Shown here in pieces: positions 1 to 9,900 of a DNA stretch of 64,000 bases. The stretch is from Taibaiella sp. KBW10 (GTDB taxonomy: Bacteria > Bacteroidota > Bacteroidia > Chitinophagales > Chitinophagaceae), in assembly GCF_003852495.1 (NCBI RefSeq), contig NZ_QAJI01000001.1, positions 256,786 through 320,785 of the forward strand. Reading direction: 5' to 3'. The stretch's first letter is position 1, and the number at the start of each line of letters is the position of its first letter. The notes beneath the pieces are model-generated. The model was not told the origin of the DNA. It made no database searches and saw only the letters and a program-made list of their open reading frames with translations. A program made the position numbers and the translations under genes.

Positions 1-31
1 CGCAACCCTCTTTCCTTTATAACTTATGTCC

Positions 32-577
32 CTACTTCATCGCGGCAATCTGCTGCTTAAAGGCGGTAATTTTTTCTTCTAAAGCGGTTTTCAATGCTTC
101 ATCTGTGATGGTACCATTCGCGAAATTCTTATTAAAAGAAGGCAGGGAGAAGGTCTCCAAAACCTGAGCCGCAAACTGTGGAAAGAAAGTACTGGCGGTA
201 TGCATTACATTACCGCCGCCATAACCACCGGGCGAGGTACTCATCAGCAACATCGGTTTGTCCTGAAATAGTTTTACTTCAATACGGCTGCACCAGTCAA
301 AAATATTTTTAAAAGCGGTAGTGTAGGAACGATTATGTTCTGCCAGAGAACAGATAATTATATCCGCCGCACCGATCGCTTCCAGGAAACTATGCGCCTG
401 CTCGGGATAACCCTCTTTTTGTTCCCGGTCTACAGAGAACAAAGGCATCTCAAAATCGTTCAGATCAAGCAGGTTGATTTCCGCTCCTTCAAAATAGCTC
501 AAGGCAAATTGAGTCAGTTGCTTATTAATTGAAGTGGAGCTATTGCTCCCCGCAAAGGCAAGTATTTTTTTCGGCAT
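32..577 (-). CDS. NADPH-dependent FMN reductase family protein
   Basis: Flavodoxin-like NAD(P)H:FMN/quinone oxidoreductase, 181 aa, the usual size for the family. The N-terminus KKILAFAGSNSSTSINKQL is the phosphate-binding loop that holds FMN, and the STSPGGYGGGNVM stretch near residues 113-125 matches the second flavin-contacting loop. There is no signal peptide, so it should act in the cytosol, moving electrons from NAD(P)H to flavin, quinones or azo-type substrates; the exact substrate cannot be read from sequence. It follows the GNAT gene by 11 bp on the same strand and is probably co-transcribed with it. The ATG at 577 is the only start ahead of the loop. Confidence 0.85.
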   Translation of the reverse strand: MPKKILAFAGSNSSTSINKQLTQFALSYFEGAEINLLDLNDFEMPLFSVDREQKEGYPEQAHSFLEAIGAADIIICSLAEHNRSYTTAFKNIFDWCSRIEVKLFQDKPMLLMSTSPGGYGGGNVMHTASTFFPQFAAQVLETFSLPSFNKNFANGTITDEALKTALEEKITAFKQQIAAMK

Positions 578-588
578 ATTGGTATAAT

Positions 589-870
589 TTATAAAAGTAC
601 GTCGTGAATAGATGGTGTTTTATCAAAAACACTTTTGGCAAAGGGACAAAGCGGCATGATCTTTATCTGTTGCGCGCGGGCAAAGTCAACGGCAGCATTA
701 AGCAGTTCATTGCCCACACCTTTTCCCTTATATGCGGGATCTACTTCGGTGTGATCAATAATAATCTTGTCGGTTCCTGCCCAGGAATAGGTCATGGTTC
801 CGGCTTTTGCCCCATCAATCATGGCTTGAAAGGAGCCTTTCGTTTCATTGTTAAATTGCAGCATTTCCAT
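589..870 (-). CDS. GNAT-type N-acetyltransferase, short YjdJ-like form
   Basis: 93-aa acetyltransferase of the short GNAT_2/YidJ-like group. It carries the acetyl-CoA pyrophosphate-binding signature DPAYKGKGVGNELL near residues 43-56, and a C-terminal IMPLCPFAKSVFDKTP segment typical of this subfamily. Members are cytosolic and lack the long N-terminal substrate domain of classical GNATs; the acceptor substrate is unknown. First gene of a likely two-gene operon with the flavin reductase, with a -7 box at 915-922. Confidence 0.85.
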   Translation of the reverse strand: MEMLQFNNETKGSFQAMIDGAKAGTMTYSWAGTDKIIIDHTEVDPAYKGKGVGNELLNAAVDFARAQQIKIMPLCPFAKSVFDKTPSIHDVLL

Positions 871-914
871 AAGCGGATGATTGAATTTAAATAATTATTG
901 TTTGACATTCAGGG

Positions 915-922
915 CAAAAATA
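915..922 (-). promoter_or_regulatory. Bacteroidota -7 box for the GNAT/FMN reductase pair
   Basis: Minus strand reads TATTTTTG, matching the Bacteroidota sigma-A -7 consensus TAnnTTTG, about 45 bp ahead of the ATG. No clear -33 TTG lies at the right distance. Confidence 0.45.
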
Positions 923-960
923 GCACGACTGATGTTATCCTTGCTTGATGTATGATAAGA

Positions 961-1857
961 TTATAAAATTCTTTTCCTTTTAAACCAGGTAAAAATAGCT
1001 ATACAGATTAACGCCATTAAACCCAATACGGCAAAATAACCATATTTAGTTTTCAGTTCGGGCATAAACTCAAAATTCATCCCATAAATACCGGCGATAA
1101 ATGTAAGCGGTAAAAAGAAGGCAGAAAATACCGTTAGCAGTTTCATGACGCCATTGGTCTTCTGTGCATCCAGGTTCAGGTAGGAATTAAGCAGGTTGTT
1201 GGCATTTTCCCACTCTTCATCAAAACCCAAAACAAGGTTCAGCATCGTATCTTTGATATCCTGCATCGCCACGCGGGAGGCTTTCTGTACCTCCACTTGG
1301 TTCAACACATTCTGGGTAATAATCAGTAATTTTTTTACAATACGGGTATGTGCTTTCTGATAATACAATTCCTCCAAAGACACTTTTGTCCTCGTCTTCA
1401 AAAAAATCGTTTTCTCCAGCTGTTCATTTTTCTCAGACAATACCAGCGTGGGCCGTTCATAGGTCTTCAGCATTTTGCTGATCAGGTAAATAACGAGCAA
1501 TTCGGAACTCGCAAATTGCGGGCGCACATTGTTGATAAAATCAAAATCGGCTCTGTGTATCGTGATCACCGAACGGCTGTTATAGAAAAAGGCGATCTTA
1601 TTGGTAATCTCGTTAATGGAACTGGATTTATCCCTGATGGTATGGGTATAGGCCCTTAGAATGATAAAATTATACTCATCTCCTTTTTCGAATTTGGGTA
1701 AATGCCCGGGCTCCAGACTATCTTTTATCTGATAAAAATCCAGGTCATATTTTTTAGCAATACCCTCTATATCCTCTTTTTGCGGATCTTTAATATCAAT
1801 CCACTTAAAGCGGTCATAAGTCTTTTCGGTATACTGACAAATTTGAGGACTGTCCAT
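961..1857 (-). CDS. corA: CorA-family magnesium/cobalt transporter
   Basis: 298-aa divalent-cation channel of the CorA-MIT family. A large cytosolic alpha/beta and helical domain (about residues 1-235) is followed by two C-terminal membrane helices. The loop between them has the diagnostic YGMN motif, here GIYGMNFEFMPEL, which forms the Mg2+ selectivity filter. The C-terminus is basic (WFKRKRIL), as expected for the cytosolic end. Length is slightly below the 316-350 aa of classical CorA. Expressed alone or with the 94-aa membrane protein downstream of its promoter region; no Mg2+-responsive leader was recognised in the short upstream gap. Confidence 0.93.
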   Translation of the reverse strand: MDSPQICQYTEKTYDRFKWIDIKDPQKEDIEGIAKKYDLDFYQIKDSLEPGHLPKFEKGDEYNFIILRAYTHTIRDKSSSINEITNKIAFFYNSRSVITIHRADFDFINNVRPQFASSELLVIYLISKMLKTYERPTLVLSEKNEQLEKTIFLKTRTKVSLEELYYQKAHTRIVKKLLIITQNVLNQVEVQKASRVAMQDIKDTMLNLVLGFDEEWENANNLLNSYLNLDAQKTNGVMKLLTVFSAFFLPLTFIAGIYGMNFEFMPELKTKYGYFAVLGLMALICIAIFTWFKRKRIL

Positions 1858-1914
1858 AGTACAAAGCGATAATTATGTAAATGTAAAATATGCTGTAACA
1901 CATTTACGGTAAAT

Positions 1915-2199
1915 CTATTTTTTATCCGCAGGTTCTTCCTCCCCTTCCTTATCTAATTCGGGGATATGCATCACAGAAGAAAGAAATTGAATGGTTCCTT
2001 TTTTCTGCCAAACCTTTACAGCCCATAATATACCCACAATCAAGCCGACAAAAGCAATGGAGCAACCAATAGTAAGGCTTTTTACCGAGGGCTGTGGAAT
2101 ATAAATCAGCGCACCGATACCTGAACCGATGAGCAGGGGCGAGGCCACAATACGCAACCATCCTATAACTTCTGTAATATATTCAAATATCTTATGCAT
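1915..2199 (-). CDS. Small two-span membrane protein of unknown function
   Basis: 94 aa. Two hydrophobic segments are visible: about residues 13-33 (IGWLRIVASPLLIGSGIGALIY region) and about 43-63. A charged C-terminal tail ends EEEPADKK. It resembles small integral membrane proteins found singly across Bacteroidota, but I recognise no named family. It lies between corA and the GH3 operon on the same strand. Confidence 0.6.
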   Translation of the reverse strand: MHKIFEYITEVIGWLRIVASPLLIGSGIGALIYIPQPSVKSLTIGCSIAFVGLIVGILWAVKVWQKKGTIQFLSSVMHIPELDKEGEEEPADKK

Positions 2200-2230
2200 T
2201 GTTCCTCATTAAGGATCAAAACAGCTTTCC

Positions 2231-3379
2231 TTATTGCATTAAGATTTTAAGTCGAATAATGCGTTTCACAGAAGCTTCAAATTGTTTGCCCAATTCAGAC
2301 TTTTTATCCAATTCGGCAACAATCTTTTTATTAAGTTTCGCTGCATCTAAGGGCATCAACACTAAGTCCACTCCCGCTTTTGCCGCTTCCCAATCCGCAT
2401 CAGGAAAGTTTTTGGAGGCCTGCATGTTCATGGCATCGGTAGTGATCAAACCTTTAAACCCCATTTTATTACGGAGCAGATCGGTCACAATCTTTCTTGA
2501 AGTGGTGGCAGGACGCTCGCTTTCGGTATTAAATCCTTCGGGATTGTTCTTTACTGCTATATGCCCTACCATAACGAATATCGGATTGGACGAAGCGATG
2601 ACTGCTTCAAAGGTCGACAGCTCGGACATTTTCCCGTTAATAAATACGGACTGCTTATGGGTATCTCCGGTAACGGCGCCATGACCGGGGAAATGCTTTA
2701 TCGTAGCGGCTTTCCCATCATCCTGTGTTTCTTTAATAAATATACCGGATTGTTTTATGATCACTTCCGGATCATTACCGAAAGAGCGGTTATTAATGAT
2801 CGATTTATTTTTGGCAATATCCACGATAGGAGCAAAATTGATCTTGATGCCCATCTCATCCATCAGGTTATTGATGGTATCTACCGAAGACTTGACGGCA
2901 TCTTCTGTTTTCAAATTGCCGGTCGCCGTCATTTTCGGATTGCCGACAAATTTATTATGCAGTAAAGTGGGCTCGCAGTCACAGGCAAACAACGGGCTGA
3001 GCCCTGCGATGGTATATTGTGCCAATTGGTTATGCTGGTTGATAAACTCCTGTTTATTTCCTTTCAGAAACAGCACATTAGCTGCTTCATTCTTACTCAC
3101 ATTAGGCTTCACGGTTGTCGCGTATGGAAAACCTAAAACTTCGCTGGAAGCCACCATGATCATTTGTGCTGCCCGTTCCTGATTGCTCATTTTAAGATAC
3201 AGGTCATCCACACTTTTGTCCAGTTGTTTATCCGCATTAAAATACCGGTTAGCAATATTATCCGATACGGCAATGACTTGCGAGACACTGGTTTTTTTCT
3301 TTTCAGTTGTTTTCGTTGACTGTCCGTTGCAGGCTAATGCCAGTGTAGACAATACAGATATAAATAAGAATGATTTCAT
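2231..3379 (-). CDS. GH3-family beta-N-acetylhexosaminidase (NagZ-like) lipoprotein
   Basis: 382-aa glycoside hydrolase family 3 N-terminal domain protein. KHFPGHGAVTGDTH is the NagZ signature loop supplying the catalytic Asp/His pair, and TTDAMNM contains the nucleophile Asp. NagZ-type enzymes remove GlcNAc from anhydro-muropeptides. The ATG at 3379 is chosen over an upstream TTG at 3394 because it starts a clean lipoprotein signal (MKSFLFISVLSTLALAC, lipobox LALAC). The enzyme is therefore predicted to be periplasmic and membrane anchored, not cytosolic as in E. coli. It begins 20 bp after the symporter stop, so the two are probably one operon that cleaves and takes up cell-wall sugar. Substrate is inferred. 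Confidence 0.85.
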   Translation of the reverse strand: MKSFLFISVLSTLALACNGQSTKTTEKKKTSVSQVIAVSDNIANRYFNADKQLDKSVDDLYLKMSNQERAAQMIMVASSEVLGFPYATTVKPNVSKNEAANVLFLKGNKQEFINQHNQLAQYTIAGLSPLFACDCEPTLLHNKFVGNPKMTATGNLKTEDAVKSSVDTINNLMDEMGIKINFAPIVDIAKNKSIINNRSFGNDPEVIIKQSGIFIKETQDDGKAATIKHFPGHGAVTGDTHKQSVFINGKMSELSTFEAVIASSNPIFVMVGHIAVKNNPEGFNTESERPATTSRKIVTDLLRNKMGFKGLITTDAMNMQASKNFPDADWEAAKAGVDLVLMPLDAAKLNKKIVAELDKKSELGKQFEASVKRIIRLKILMQ

Positions 3380-3399
3380 TATTTTAGGGATCAAATAGA

Positions 3400-5097
3400 T
3401 TAAGGGGTACGATTGATATTTTTGCTGTTCAATTGCTGTTGTACCAGGAGGGCAATGACAATTACCAGTAAAGAACCGATGACATTAAACCATAAAAACC
3501 CGACAACGTTTAATTTGTATATAATAAAGATAAGGATTTCTGAAGCGATGGCGGCCACAAAGACGGCCTTACCCGATACGCGCTTAATAAAAAATGCAGT
3601 TAAGAAAATGCCCAGGATAACACCATAGAACAAGCTACCCAACTCATTTACGGCCTCAATAAGAGAGCCCATACGGGTTGCAAACATGGCCACGATGATA
3701 CTAAAGATGCCCCATAACAAGGTATAAATCCTTGCCCAGCGTAACTCTTGCTTTTCATCAATCTCTTTTTTAGAAATCAGTTTATGAAAGTCCAAAAGGG
3801 TACTGGAAGCCAAAGCGTGTAAAGCAGCCGAGATAGATCCCCAACTGGCCAGAAAGACCACGGCAAATAACAGCCCGATCATACCTACAGGCAAGTAGTT
3901 GCGTACAAAGTGCAGAAAGATATAATTGGTATCATTGGCTTCTGCGGGTACCTTATAATTGGTGACCAGGTGCTGAAAGGAATCCCGGCTCTGCACGATC
4001 TGCTTTTGGGTCTGGCGGAGTAAATGGAGGTTCTGTTGCGTGGCATTCGGATTATCTGTATGCCGCAACCCGACAAGGGTTGTCGCCAGAAATGCCTGCT
4101 GCTCGGATAACATATTATATTGAATAGCCAGATCGGCATATTGCGTGGGAGCCGCTTTTGCCGTCAGACCGATCGCTTTATCATTAAAAGAGATGGGTGC
4201 TTTTTGAATTGCATAAAAAGAGAACAGCAAAGCGCCTAAGAGCAGGATCAGGAATTGCATCGGAATTTTGACCAGGCCATTCATTAGTAATCCCAGACGG
4301 CTTTCGCGGATGCTCTTTGCCGAAATATAACGACCTACCTGGCTTTGATCAGTACCAAAATAGGAAAGTGCTAAAAAGAAGCCCCCAATCACCCCACTCC
4401 AGATGTTATACTTATCTTTAATATTGAAATTAGTAGTGATCACATTTAATTTACCCGATTTTCCTGCCAGGTACAAGGCATCTGAGAAATCAATGCCTTT
4501 AGGCATTGCCCTTACCAATAGTACTCCGGCAAAGGCCATAGAGGTCAGGATAATGATAAACTGAATTTTTTGGGTTTGGGCGATCGCCTTAGCTCCCCCG
4601 GTATAGGTATAGATGATTAATAAACCTCCTACCAGAACATTGGTGATGTATATATTAATATCTAAAATGGAGGATAAGATAATGGAAGGCGCATAGACAC
4701 TGATTCCCGTAGATACGCCGCGGGAGAACAGGAACAGGATACCGGTCAGTAGACGGGTATTCCGGTCGAAGCGCTGCTCGAGGTATTCATAAGCGGTGCT
4801 TACCCTTAGTTTTCTAAATATCGGAACGAAGACGGCCGCAATCACGATCATGGCAATCGGAAGACCAAAATAGTACTGCACAAAACGCATACCATCGGTA
4901 TAGGCTTGTCCGGGGCCAGACAGGAAAGTGATGGCACTGGCCTGTGTCGCCATAATACCCAGAAGCACGGTGTACCAGGGCATTTGACGGCCAGCCATAA
5001 TATACGATTCCCTACCCGTTCCCCTGCTCTGATATAATCCGTAAATGATGATCGCAGCAAGGCTGCCGATCATGATCATCCAGTCTATACTACTCAT
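3400..5097 (-). CDS. Sodium:solute symporter (SSS family)
   Basis: 565-aa Na+-coupled transporter of the SSS/SGLT family with about 13 hydrophobic segments. Family hallmarks include the N-terminal GRQMPWYTVLLGIMATQASAITFLSG segment (split by a helix break) and SYFGTDQSQVGRY in the middle. An unusually long polar extracytoplasmic insert of about 70 residues (around 310-385, with GLRHTDNPNATQQNLHLLRQ) precedes the last helices. Substrate is not readable; the adjacent NagZ-like lipoprotein suggests an amino sugar or sialic acid-like sugar. Its ATG overlaps the stop of a 41-aa membrane protein (ATGA), indicating translational coupling. Confidence 0.9.
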   Translation of the reverse strand: MSSIDWMIMIGSLAAIIIYGLYQSRGTGRESYIMAGRQMPWYTVLLGIMATQASAITFLSGPGQAYTDGMRFVQYYFGLPIAMIVIAAVFVPIFRKLRVSTAYEYLEQRFDRNTRLLTGILFLFSRGVSTGISVYAPSIILSSILDINIYITNVLVGGLLIIYTYTGGAKAIAQTQKIQFIIILTSMAFAGVLLVRAMPKGIDFSDALYLAGKSGKLNVITTNFNIKDKYNIWSGVIGGFFLALSYFGTDQSQVGRYISAKSIRESRLGLLMNGLVKIPMQFLILLLGALLFSFYAIQKAPISFNDKAIGLTAKAAPTQYADLAIQYNMLSEQQAFLATTLVGLRHTDNPNATQQNLHLLRQTQKQIVQSRDSFQHLVTNYKVPAEANDTNYIFLHFVRNYLPVGMIGLLFAVVFLASWGSISAALHALASSTLLDFHKLISKKEIDEKQELRWARIYTLLWGIFSIIVAMFATRMGSLIEAVNELGSLFYGVILGIFLTAFFIKRVSGKAVFVAAIASEILIFIIYKLNVVGFLWFNVIGSLLVIVIALLVQQQLNSKNINRTP

Positions 5098-5219
5098 TTA
5101 TAATATTGGGTAAATAGCGTGAACAATATAATGAGTACTACCAGCCATAAGACCAAAAAGGTATACCATCTTTTCCAATAACGCTGCTCTTTTTCTGTTT
5201 CCATATCCAATACTTGCAT
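5094..5219 (-). CDS. 41-aa single-span membrane protein coupled to the SSS symporter
   Basis: Small ORF that overlaps the symporter start by the tetranucleotide ATGA (5094-5097). It encodes a charged N-terminus (METEKEQRYWKRW) followed by one hydrophobic helix (FLVLWLVVLIILFTLF) and a short tail. A -7 box (TAGGTTTG on the minus strand, 5239-5246) lies about 20 bp ahead of the ATG, placing it first in the operon. The layout is like accessory small subunits that precede some symporters (for example DUF4212 before acetate-type SSS), but this protein has only one span and I do not recognise the family. An internal ATG at codon 6 is an alternative start. Confidence 0.7.
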   Translation of the reverse strand: MQVLDMETEKEQRYWKRWYTFLVLWLVVLIILFTLFTQYYK

Positions 5220-5238
5220 CCCTCATTTAAAAGTATTG

Positions 5239-5246
5239 CAAACCTA
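5239..5246 (-). promoter_or_regulatory. -7 box of the symporter/NagZ operon
   Basis: TAGGTTTG on the minus strand fits TAnnTTTG. The predicted transcript would start about 13 nt before the ATG of the 41-aa ORF, supporting that ORF as real. Confidence 0.5.
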
Positions 5247-5290
5247 ACCATTTATAGTAAGTTGAGAAAACCGGAGCGGTAAAATTATTG

Positions 5291-5318
5291 TTGGTTTACA
5301 TCGAATTAATTACTTTTG
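5291..5318 (+). promoter_or_regulatory. Promoter of the lipoamide dehydrogenase gene
   Basis: TTG (5291-5293), 17 bp spacer, TACTTTTG (5311-5318): both halves of the Bacteroidota -33/-7 promoter, 57 bp before the ATG. Confidence 0.6.
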
Positions 5319-5375
5319 TACGATAACTTTTGATAGAGAACTTTATTTTACATACAAAAAACACAATTTTATATT

Positions 5376-6782
5376 ATGGCATACGATGTAATCGTAGTAG
5401 GTAGCGGTCCCGGTGGTTATGTAGCCGCCATCCGTGCTGCTCAATTAGGATTTAAAACAGCAATCGTTGAACGTGAAAGTTTGGGTGGTATCTGCTTAAA
5501 CTGGGGTTGTATCCCTACCAAAGCTTTATTGAAATCAGCTCAGGTTTTTGAATATATCAGTCATGCACAGGATTATGGTGTATCTGTAGAAGGAGCAAAA
5601 CACGATTTTGATGCCATCATTAAACGTAGCCGTGGTGTTGCCGATAAGATGAGTAAAGGAATCCAGTTCCTGATGAAGAAAAATAAAATTGATGTTTTAG
5701 CCGGCTTCGGTAAATTAAATGCGAGTAAAGAGTTGGAAGTAACTGCTGCCGATGGTAGTGTTACAAAACATACCGCAAAACATATTATATTGGCTACCGG
5801 TGCACGCAGCCGTGAGTTACCGTCTTTACCAATCGATGGCAAAAAAATCATTGGTTACAGAGAGGCCTTGACTTTACCTGCACAACCAAAATCGATGATT
5901 GTAGTCGGTTCGGGCGCAATCGGGGTTGAGTTTGCTTATTTCTACAGCGCTTTGGGTACCAAAGTAACGATTGTAGAATTTATGGACAGAATCGTACCGG
6001 TTGAAGATGCAGACATTTCTAAAGAATTGGAAAAATCATTCAAGAAGAAAGGTATTGAAGTAATGACTTCTTCTTCTGTAGAGAAAGCGGATATCAGTGG
6101 TAACGGCGTAAAAGCAACCGTAAAAACGGCTACCGGTGAAATCACTTTGGAAGCGGACATCTTATTATCTGCTGCCGGTGTGGCAACAAATATCGAAAAC
6201 ATCGGTTTAGAAGCCTTAAACATCACTACCGAAAAAGGTAAAGTAATCGTAGACCCATACTACAAAACAAACGTAGACGGTATATATGCCATTGGCGATA
6301 TCGTACCGGGACAAGCCTTAGCACACGTTGCGATGAAAGAAGCGGTAATCTGTATCGAAGCGATCGCTCATAAAGAAGGCAAATTTGCACACCAACCAGC
6401 TGTATTAGATTACGGTAACGTACCAGGTTGTACTTATTGCACTCCGGAAATTGCTTCTGTAGGTTTGACCGAAAAAGCAGCGAAAGAAGCCGGATATGAA
6501 ATCAAAGTAGGTAAATTCCCATTCTCTGCATCCGGAAAAGCTAGTGCTGCCGGTGCAACAGAAGGTTTTGTAAAAGTAATTATCGACGCGAAATACGGCG
6601 AATGGTTAGGAACGCATATGATCGGTGCAAATGTAACTGAGATTATTGCAGAAACCGTAACCGCACGTAAATTAGAGACAACTTATCATGAGCAATTAGA
6701 TACGATCTTCCCTCACCCAACAATGAGTGAAGCCGTAAAAGATGCGATTGAGGTTGCTTTAGGTGAAGCGATCCACTTGTAA
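5376..6782 (+). CDS. lpdA: Dihydrolipoyl dehydrogenase (E3)
   Basis: 468-aa FAD/NAD+ disulfide oxidoreductase that re-oxidises dihydrolipoamide of the pyruvate and 2-oxoglutarate dehydrogenase and glycine cleavage complexes. Visible: FAD Rossmann GSGPGG (residues 9-14), redox-active disulfide GGICLNWGCIPTK with C40 and C45, NAD-binding GSGAIG around 180, and the C-terminal acid-base dyad FPHPTMSE (H447, E452). Full length with no gaps. Arginine is almost always CGT or AGA and codon use is strongly biased, as expected for a highly expressed gene. It stands alone between its own promoter and a strong terminator. Confidence 0.97.
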   Translation: MAYDVIVVGSGPGGYVAAIRAAQLGFKTAIVERESLGGICLNWGCIPTKALLKSAQVFEYISHAQDYGVSVEGAKHDFDAIIKRSRGVADKMSKGIQFLMKKNKIDVLAGFGKLNASKELEVTAADGSVTKHTAKHIILATGARSRELPSLPIDGKKIIGYREALTLPAQPKSMIVVGSGAIGVEFAYFYSALGTKVTIVEFMDRIVPVEDADISKELEKSFKKKGIEVMTSSSVEKADISGNGVKATVKTATGEITLEADILLSAAGVATNIENIGLEALNITTEKGKVIVDPYYKTNVDGIYAIGDIVPGQALAHVAMKEAVICIEAIAHKEGKFAHQPAVLDYGNVPGCTYCTPEIASVGLTEKAAKEAGYEIKVGKFPFSASGKASAAGATEGFVKVIIDAKYGEWLGTHMIGANVTEIIAETVTARKLETTYHEQLDTIFPHPTMSEAVKDAIEVALGEAIHL

Positions 6783-6801
6783 TATATTTTTCTAAAACAG
6801 A

Positions 6802-6838
6802 AGAGGTAGCATTAGAAAATAATGCTGCCTCTTTTTTT
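6802..6838 (+). terminator. Rho-independent terminator after lpdA
   Basis: 13-bp stem (AGAGGTAGCATTA / TAATGCTGCCTCT, one G-T pair), 4-5 nt loop, followed by seven Ts. Confidence 0.9.
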
Positions 6839-6914
6839 GCGCATATAATGACTAAAAACTGTCATTTTTTTAACTTTTGTTAATAAAATGCTTTATAAAT
6901 TTTAGAAATAATCA

Positions 6915-6922
6915 TACATTTG
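6915..6922 (+). promoter_or_regulatory. -7 box for the 2096-aa surface protein
   Basis: TACATTTG matches TAnnTTTG about 43 bp before the ATG. The leader between contains a run of eight C residues (6944-6951). No well-spaced -33 TTG. Confidence 0.5.
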
Positions 6923-6965
6923 AGCCACAAATTCAATATATAACCCCCCCACAAATTCTAGAAGT

Positions 6966-9900
6966 ATGCTTAGACTACTACAAGAAAAACCAAAATGGTT
7001 GAAAACCGATCTGTTCAGGCTTAAGTCGCTACGGCTTAAATTATTTGCCGGGCTGATGCTCTTACTTTGCCAATCTACTGAAAGTCACGCACAAACGAAC
7101 ATTTCGAATTACGCGTTTACAAAAAGCACCGGGACCTATACCCCGATCACCGGCGGAACTGCGTTCGTTGCAAGTGGTGTAGCGTATGATGAAGATATCT
7201 CCGCTGCGATCAACATCCCTTCTTTTACCTTTGGAGGTGCTGCCCAAACATCACTTTATATTTCCGCTAATGGTTTTATCACCTTTGGCGCTGCTCCTGC
7301 GGGCACCAATTACACCCCATTATCGACCCTCGGGTCAACAACCGGGGCTGTTGCTGCGTATGCTGCTGATTTGGGCTATACCGTTGGTACCGTCAGTGCC
7401 GGAGCAAGCCCGGAGATACGTCATCAATTAGTTGGTACAGAATATGTTATCCAATTTACAGATGCCAGACGTTGGGGTTCTACTGCAGAAAGAACGTCTT
7501 TCCAGATTAGATTGAATACTGCTAATGGAGAGATTAAAATAGTATATGGTGGCCCGATCGTCGGTGGCTCTTCTACCAGTTCTATACAGGTAGGCTTGAG
7601 AGGGAACAGCATAACCTACGCCAGCAATGTTAACAACCTGATGACTGGTAATGTACCGACTGCAACTACTTGTAGTTGGGCTGACGCCGTAACAGGCTAT
7701 GATAATGGTTCGACAATGTATTTAAATACAACGAACAATAGTATAGCACCCATTGCCGGCTTGACGTACACATGGACGCCAGCGGCTAATCCCGCGCCGG
7801 TAAGAACATTTGCTGCTGTAACCAATCTTTTTGCTACAAGTGCAAAAATCAACTGGACTGCGCCTACCGGTGCAACAGAATATGAGGTAGCCTATCGCAT
7901 TCCCGGCACCTGTGCCTGGACCAATTTCTCAGGTAACCCTGTATCGACCAATACAGCTACCATTACCGGCCTGCTTCCGGTCACGACTTATCAAGTAATG
8001 GTAAGAAGTAAAAGTGGAACGAATTACTCTATATGGTCACATATTCCCAATCAGGCGGGTACGGGTAACGGATATACCACTACAGGCACCCTCACCACTA
8101 CGCCAACTTGTATGGTCCCAACTAACCTGATCAACAATACGGTAACAAGAGTAGGCGCAACCATTCGATGGAGCCCGCCAAACCAATTACCGGCAAATGG
8201 TTACGACTACTATGTAAGTACAACGAACACTGCTCCTACGGCGTCTACAACGCCAACAGGCACTGTAGCCACCGATACCTTTAAAGTTATAACTGGTCTA
8301 CCCCCTGCAACCCTGCATTATGTATGGGTACGTTCCAATTGTAGTAGCACGGACAAAAGTGCCTGGACTGCTACGACTACGACCACATCATTTACAACAC
8401 TTTGTGCGACACCTGCTCCCGGAGCAACCCTTGCTACACCAAGCACTAATTTATGTGCCGGTGCTACTATTGCATTGTCTTTCACTAACCAAACTGCTGG
8501 TCCTGTTGTTTCTTATGCATGGCAATCTTCTACCGATGGCATCACCTTTACTAATATTGCCGGTGCAACCGCAAATACACTGAGCACAGCGGCTATTGAT
8601 AATTATTATCGTTGCAGAGTGATTTGTTCCGGTGGACCGGATACCGTTTACTCCACTCCCGTACAGATAAACTATATTAATAACGTTCTGACCGCAACCG
8701 GCGCGCAACGTTGTGGTGCGGGAACCGTTGCCTTAACCGCAACTGCCAATAGCGGTGCAACGATTAACTGGTATGCCGCAATAACAGGAGGAGCGAGTCT
8801 TGGAACAGGAAGTCCGTTTACAACGCCTCCCGTTGCAGCTACATCAACCTTCTATGCAGAGGCTAGTCAAATTACTGCCGGATTGTTGCCAATAGGAGCC
8901 GGAGCGTCAACAGGCACGGGCGTTGCTTATAACCCTACGAACGGCGGTTATGGAGGCCTTAAAGGTCAGTACCTGCTTACTGCCGCTGAATTACAAAGCG
9001 CAGGCCTTACCGCAGGTAACATCTCCAGCCTGGCGCTTGAATTAACGACTGCTGGAGCAACTTTAAATGGCTTTACCATCCAAATGGGGCCTACGGCATT
9101 AACTTCATTTGCGGCTACCGATATACAGGCGGTTACGACTACGGTTTATCCTTCTGCCTCCTTCGTTCCTACAGTAGGGGTAAATACATTTACACTGGCA
9201 ACACCATACAACTGGGATGGTACCTCCAACATTCTTATTTCGATCAGCTGGAGTAATGCCAATTCAAGCAATACCTCTTCTACCGTAAAATATGATGCAA
9301 CGACTAACTATGCTTCACTAACCTATAGAAAGGACAATGAAACAGCTGCAAATATGCTTGCGTTCACAGGGCCAACCGGATCGGGAACCAATACCTTTGA
9401 CCGATCTCAAAACAGGCCTAAATTGATCCTAAATGGCCAGGTTATCTGTCGCAGTCCTCGTGTTGCGGCTACCGCAACTATCAATACCGCTCCGGCATTT
9501 GATGTAACGAATAATAAAACAGTTTGTAATACTGCTATTACGACTTTAACAGTAAACTCTCCGGCTACAAATTATAATAATGTAACCTGGAGTCCGGTGA
9601 CGAATTTATTTACCGATGCTGCTGCTACGGTTGCTTATGCAGCTAATGCAAACGCCAGCACCGTTTACTATAAAAATACTACTGCAGGACTAAACACTTA
9701 TGTGGCGACTGCAAATAATACGACGACACAGTGTGGTGCGGTAGATACAGTTAAATTACAAACCTTACCGGCTACCACCACGGCTATTGCCGCTACAGGG
9801 ACATTATGTATTTCCGGAACCAGTATTATTAACCTTACACCTGCTATTACACAAACAGGGTTGAGTTATCAATGGCAAAGTTCTGCAGACAATACAACTT

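Noticed and set aside
5301-5375. Possible second promoter or regulatory RNA before lpdA
   Set aside because: No stable hairpin or known leader motif beyond the assigned promoter.
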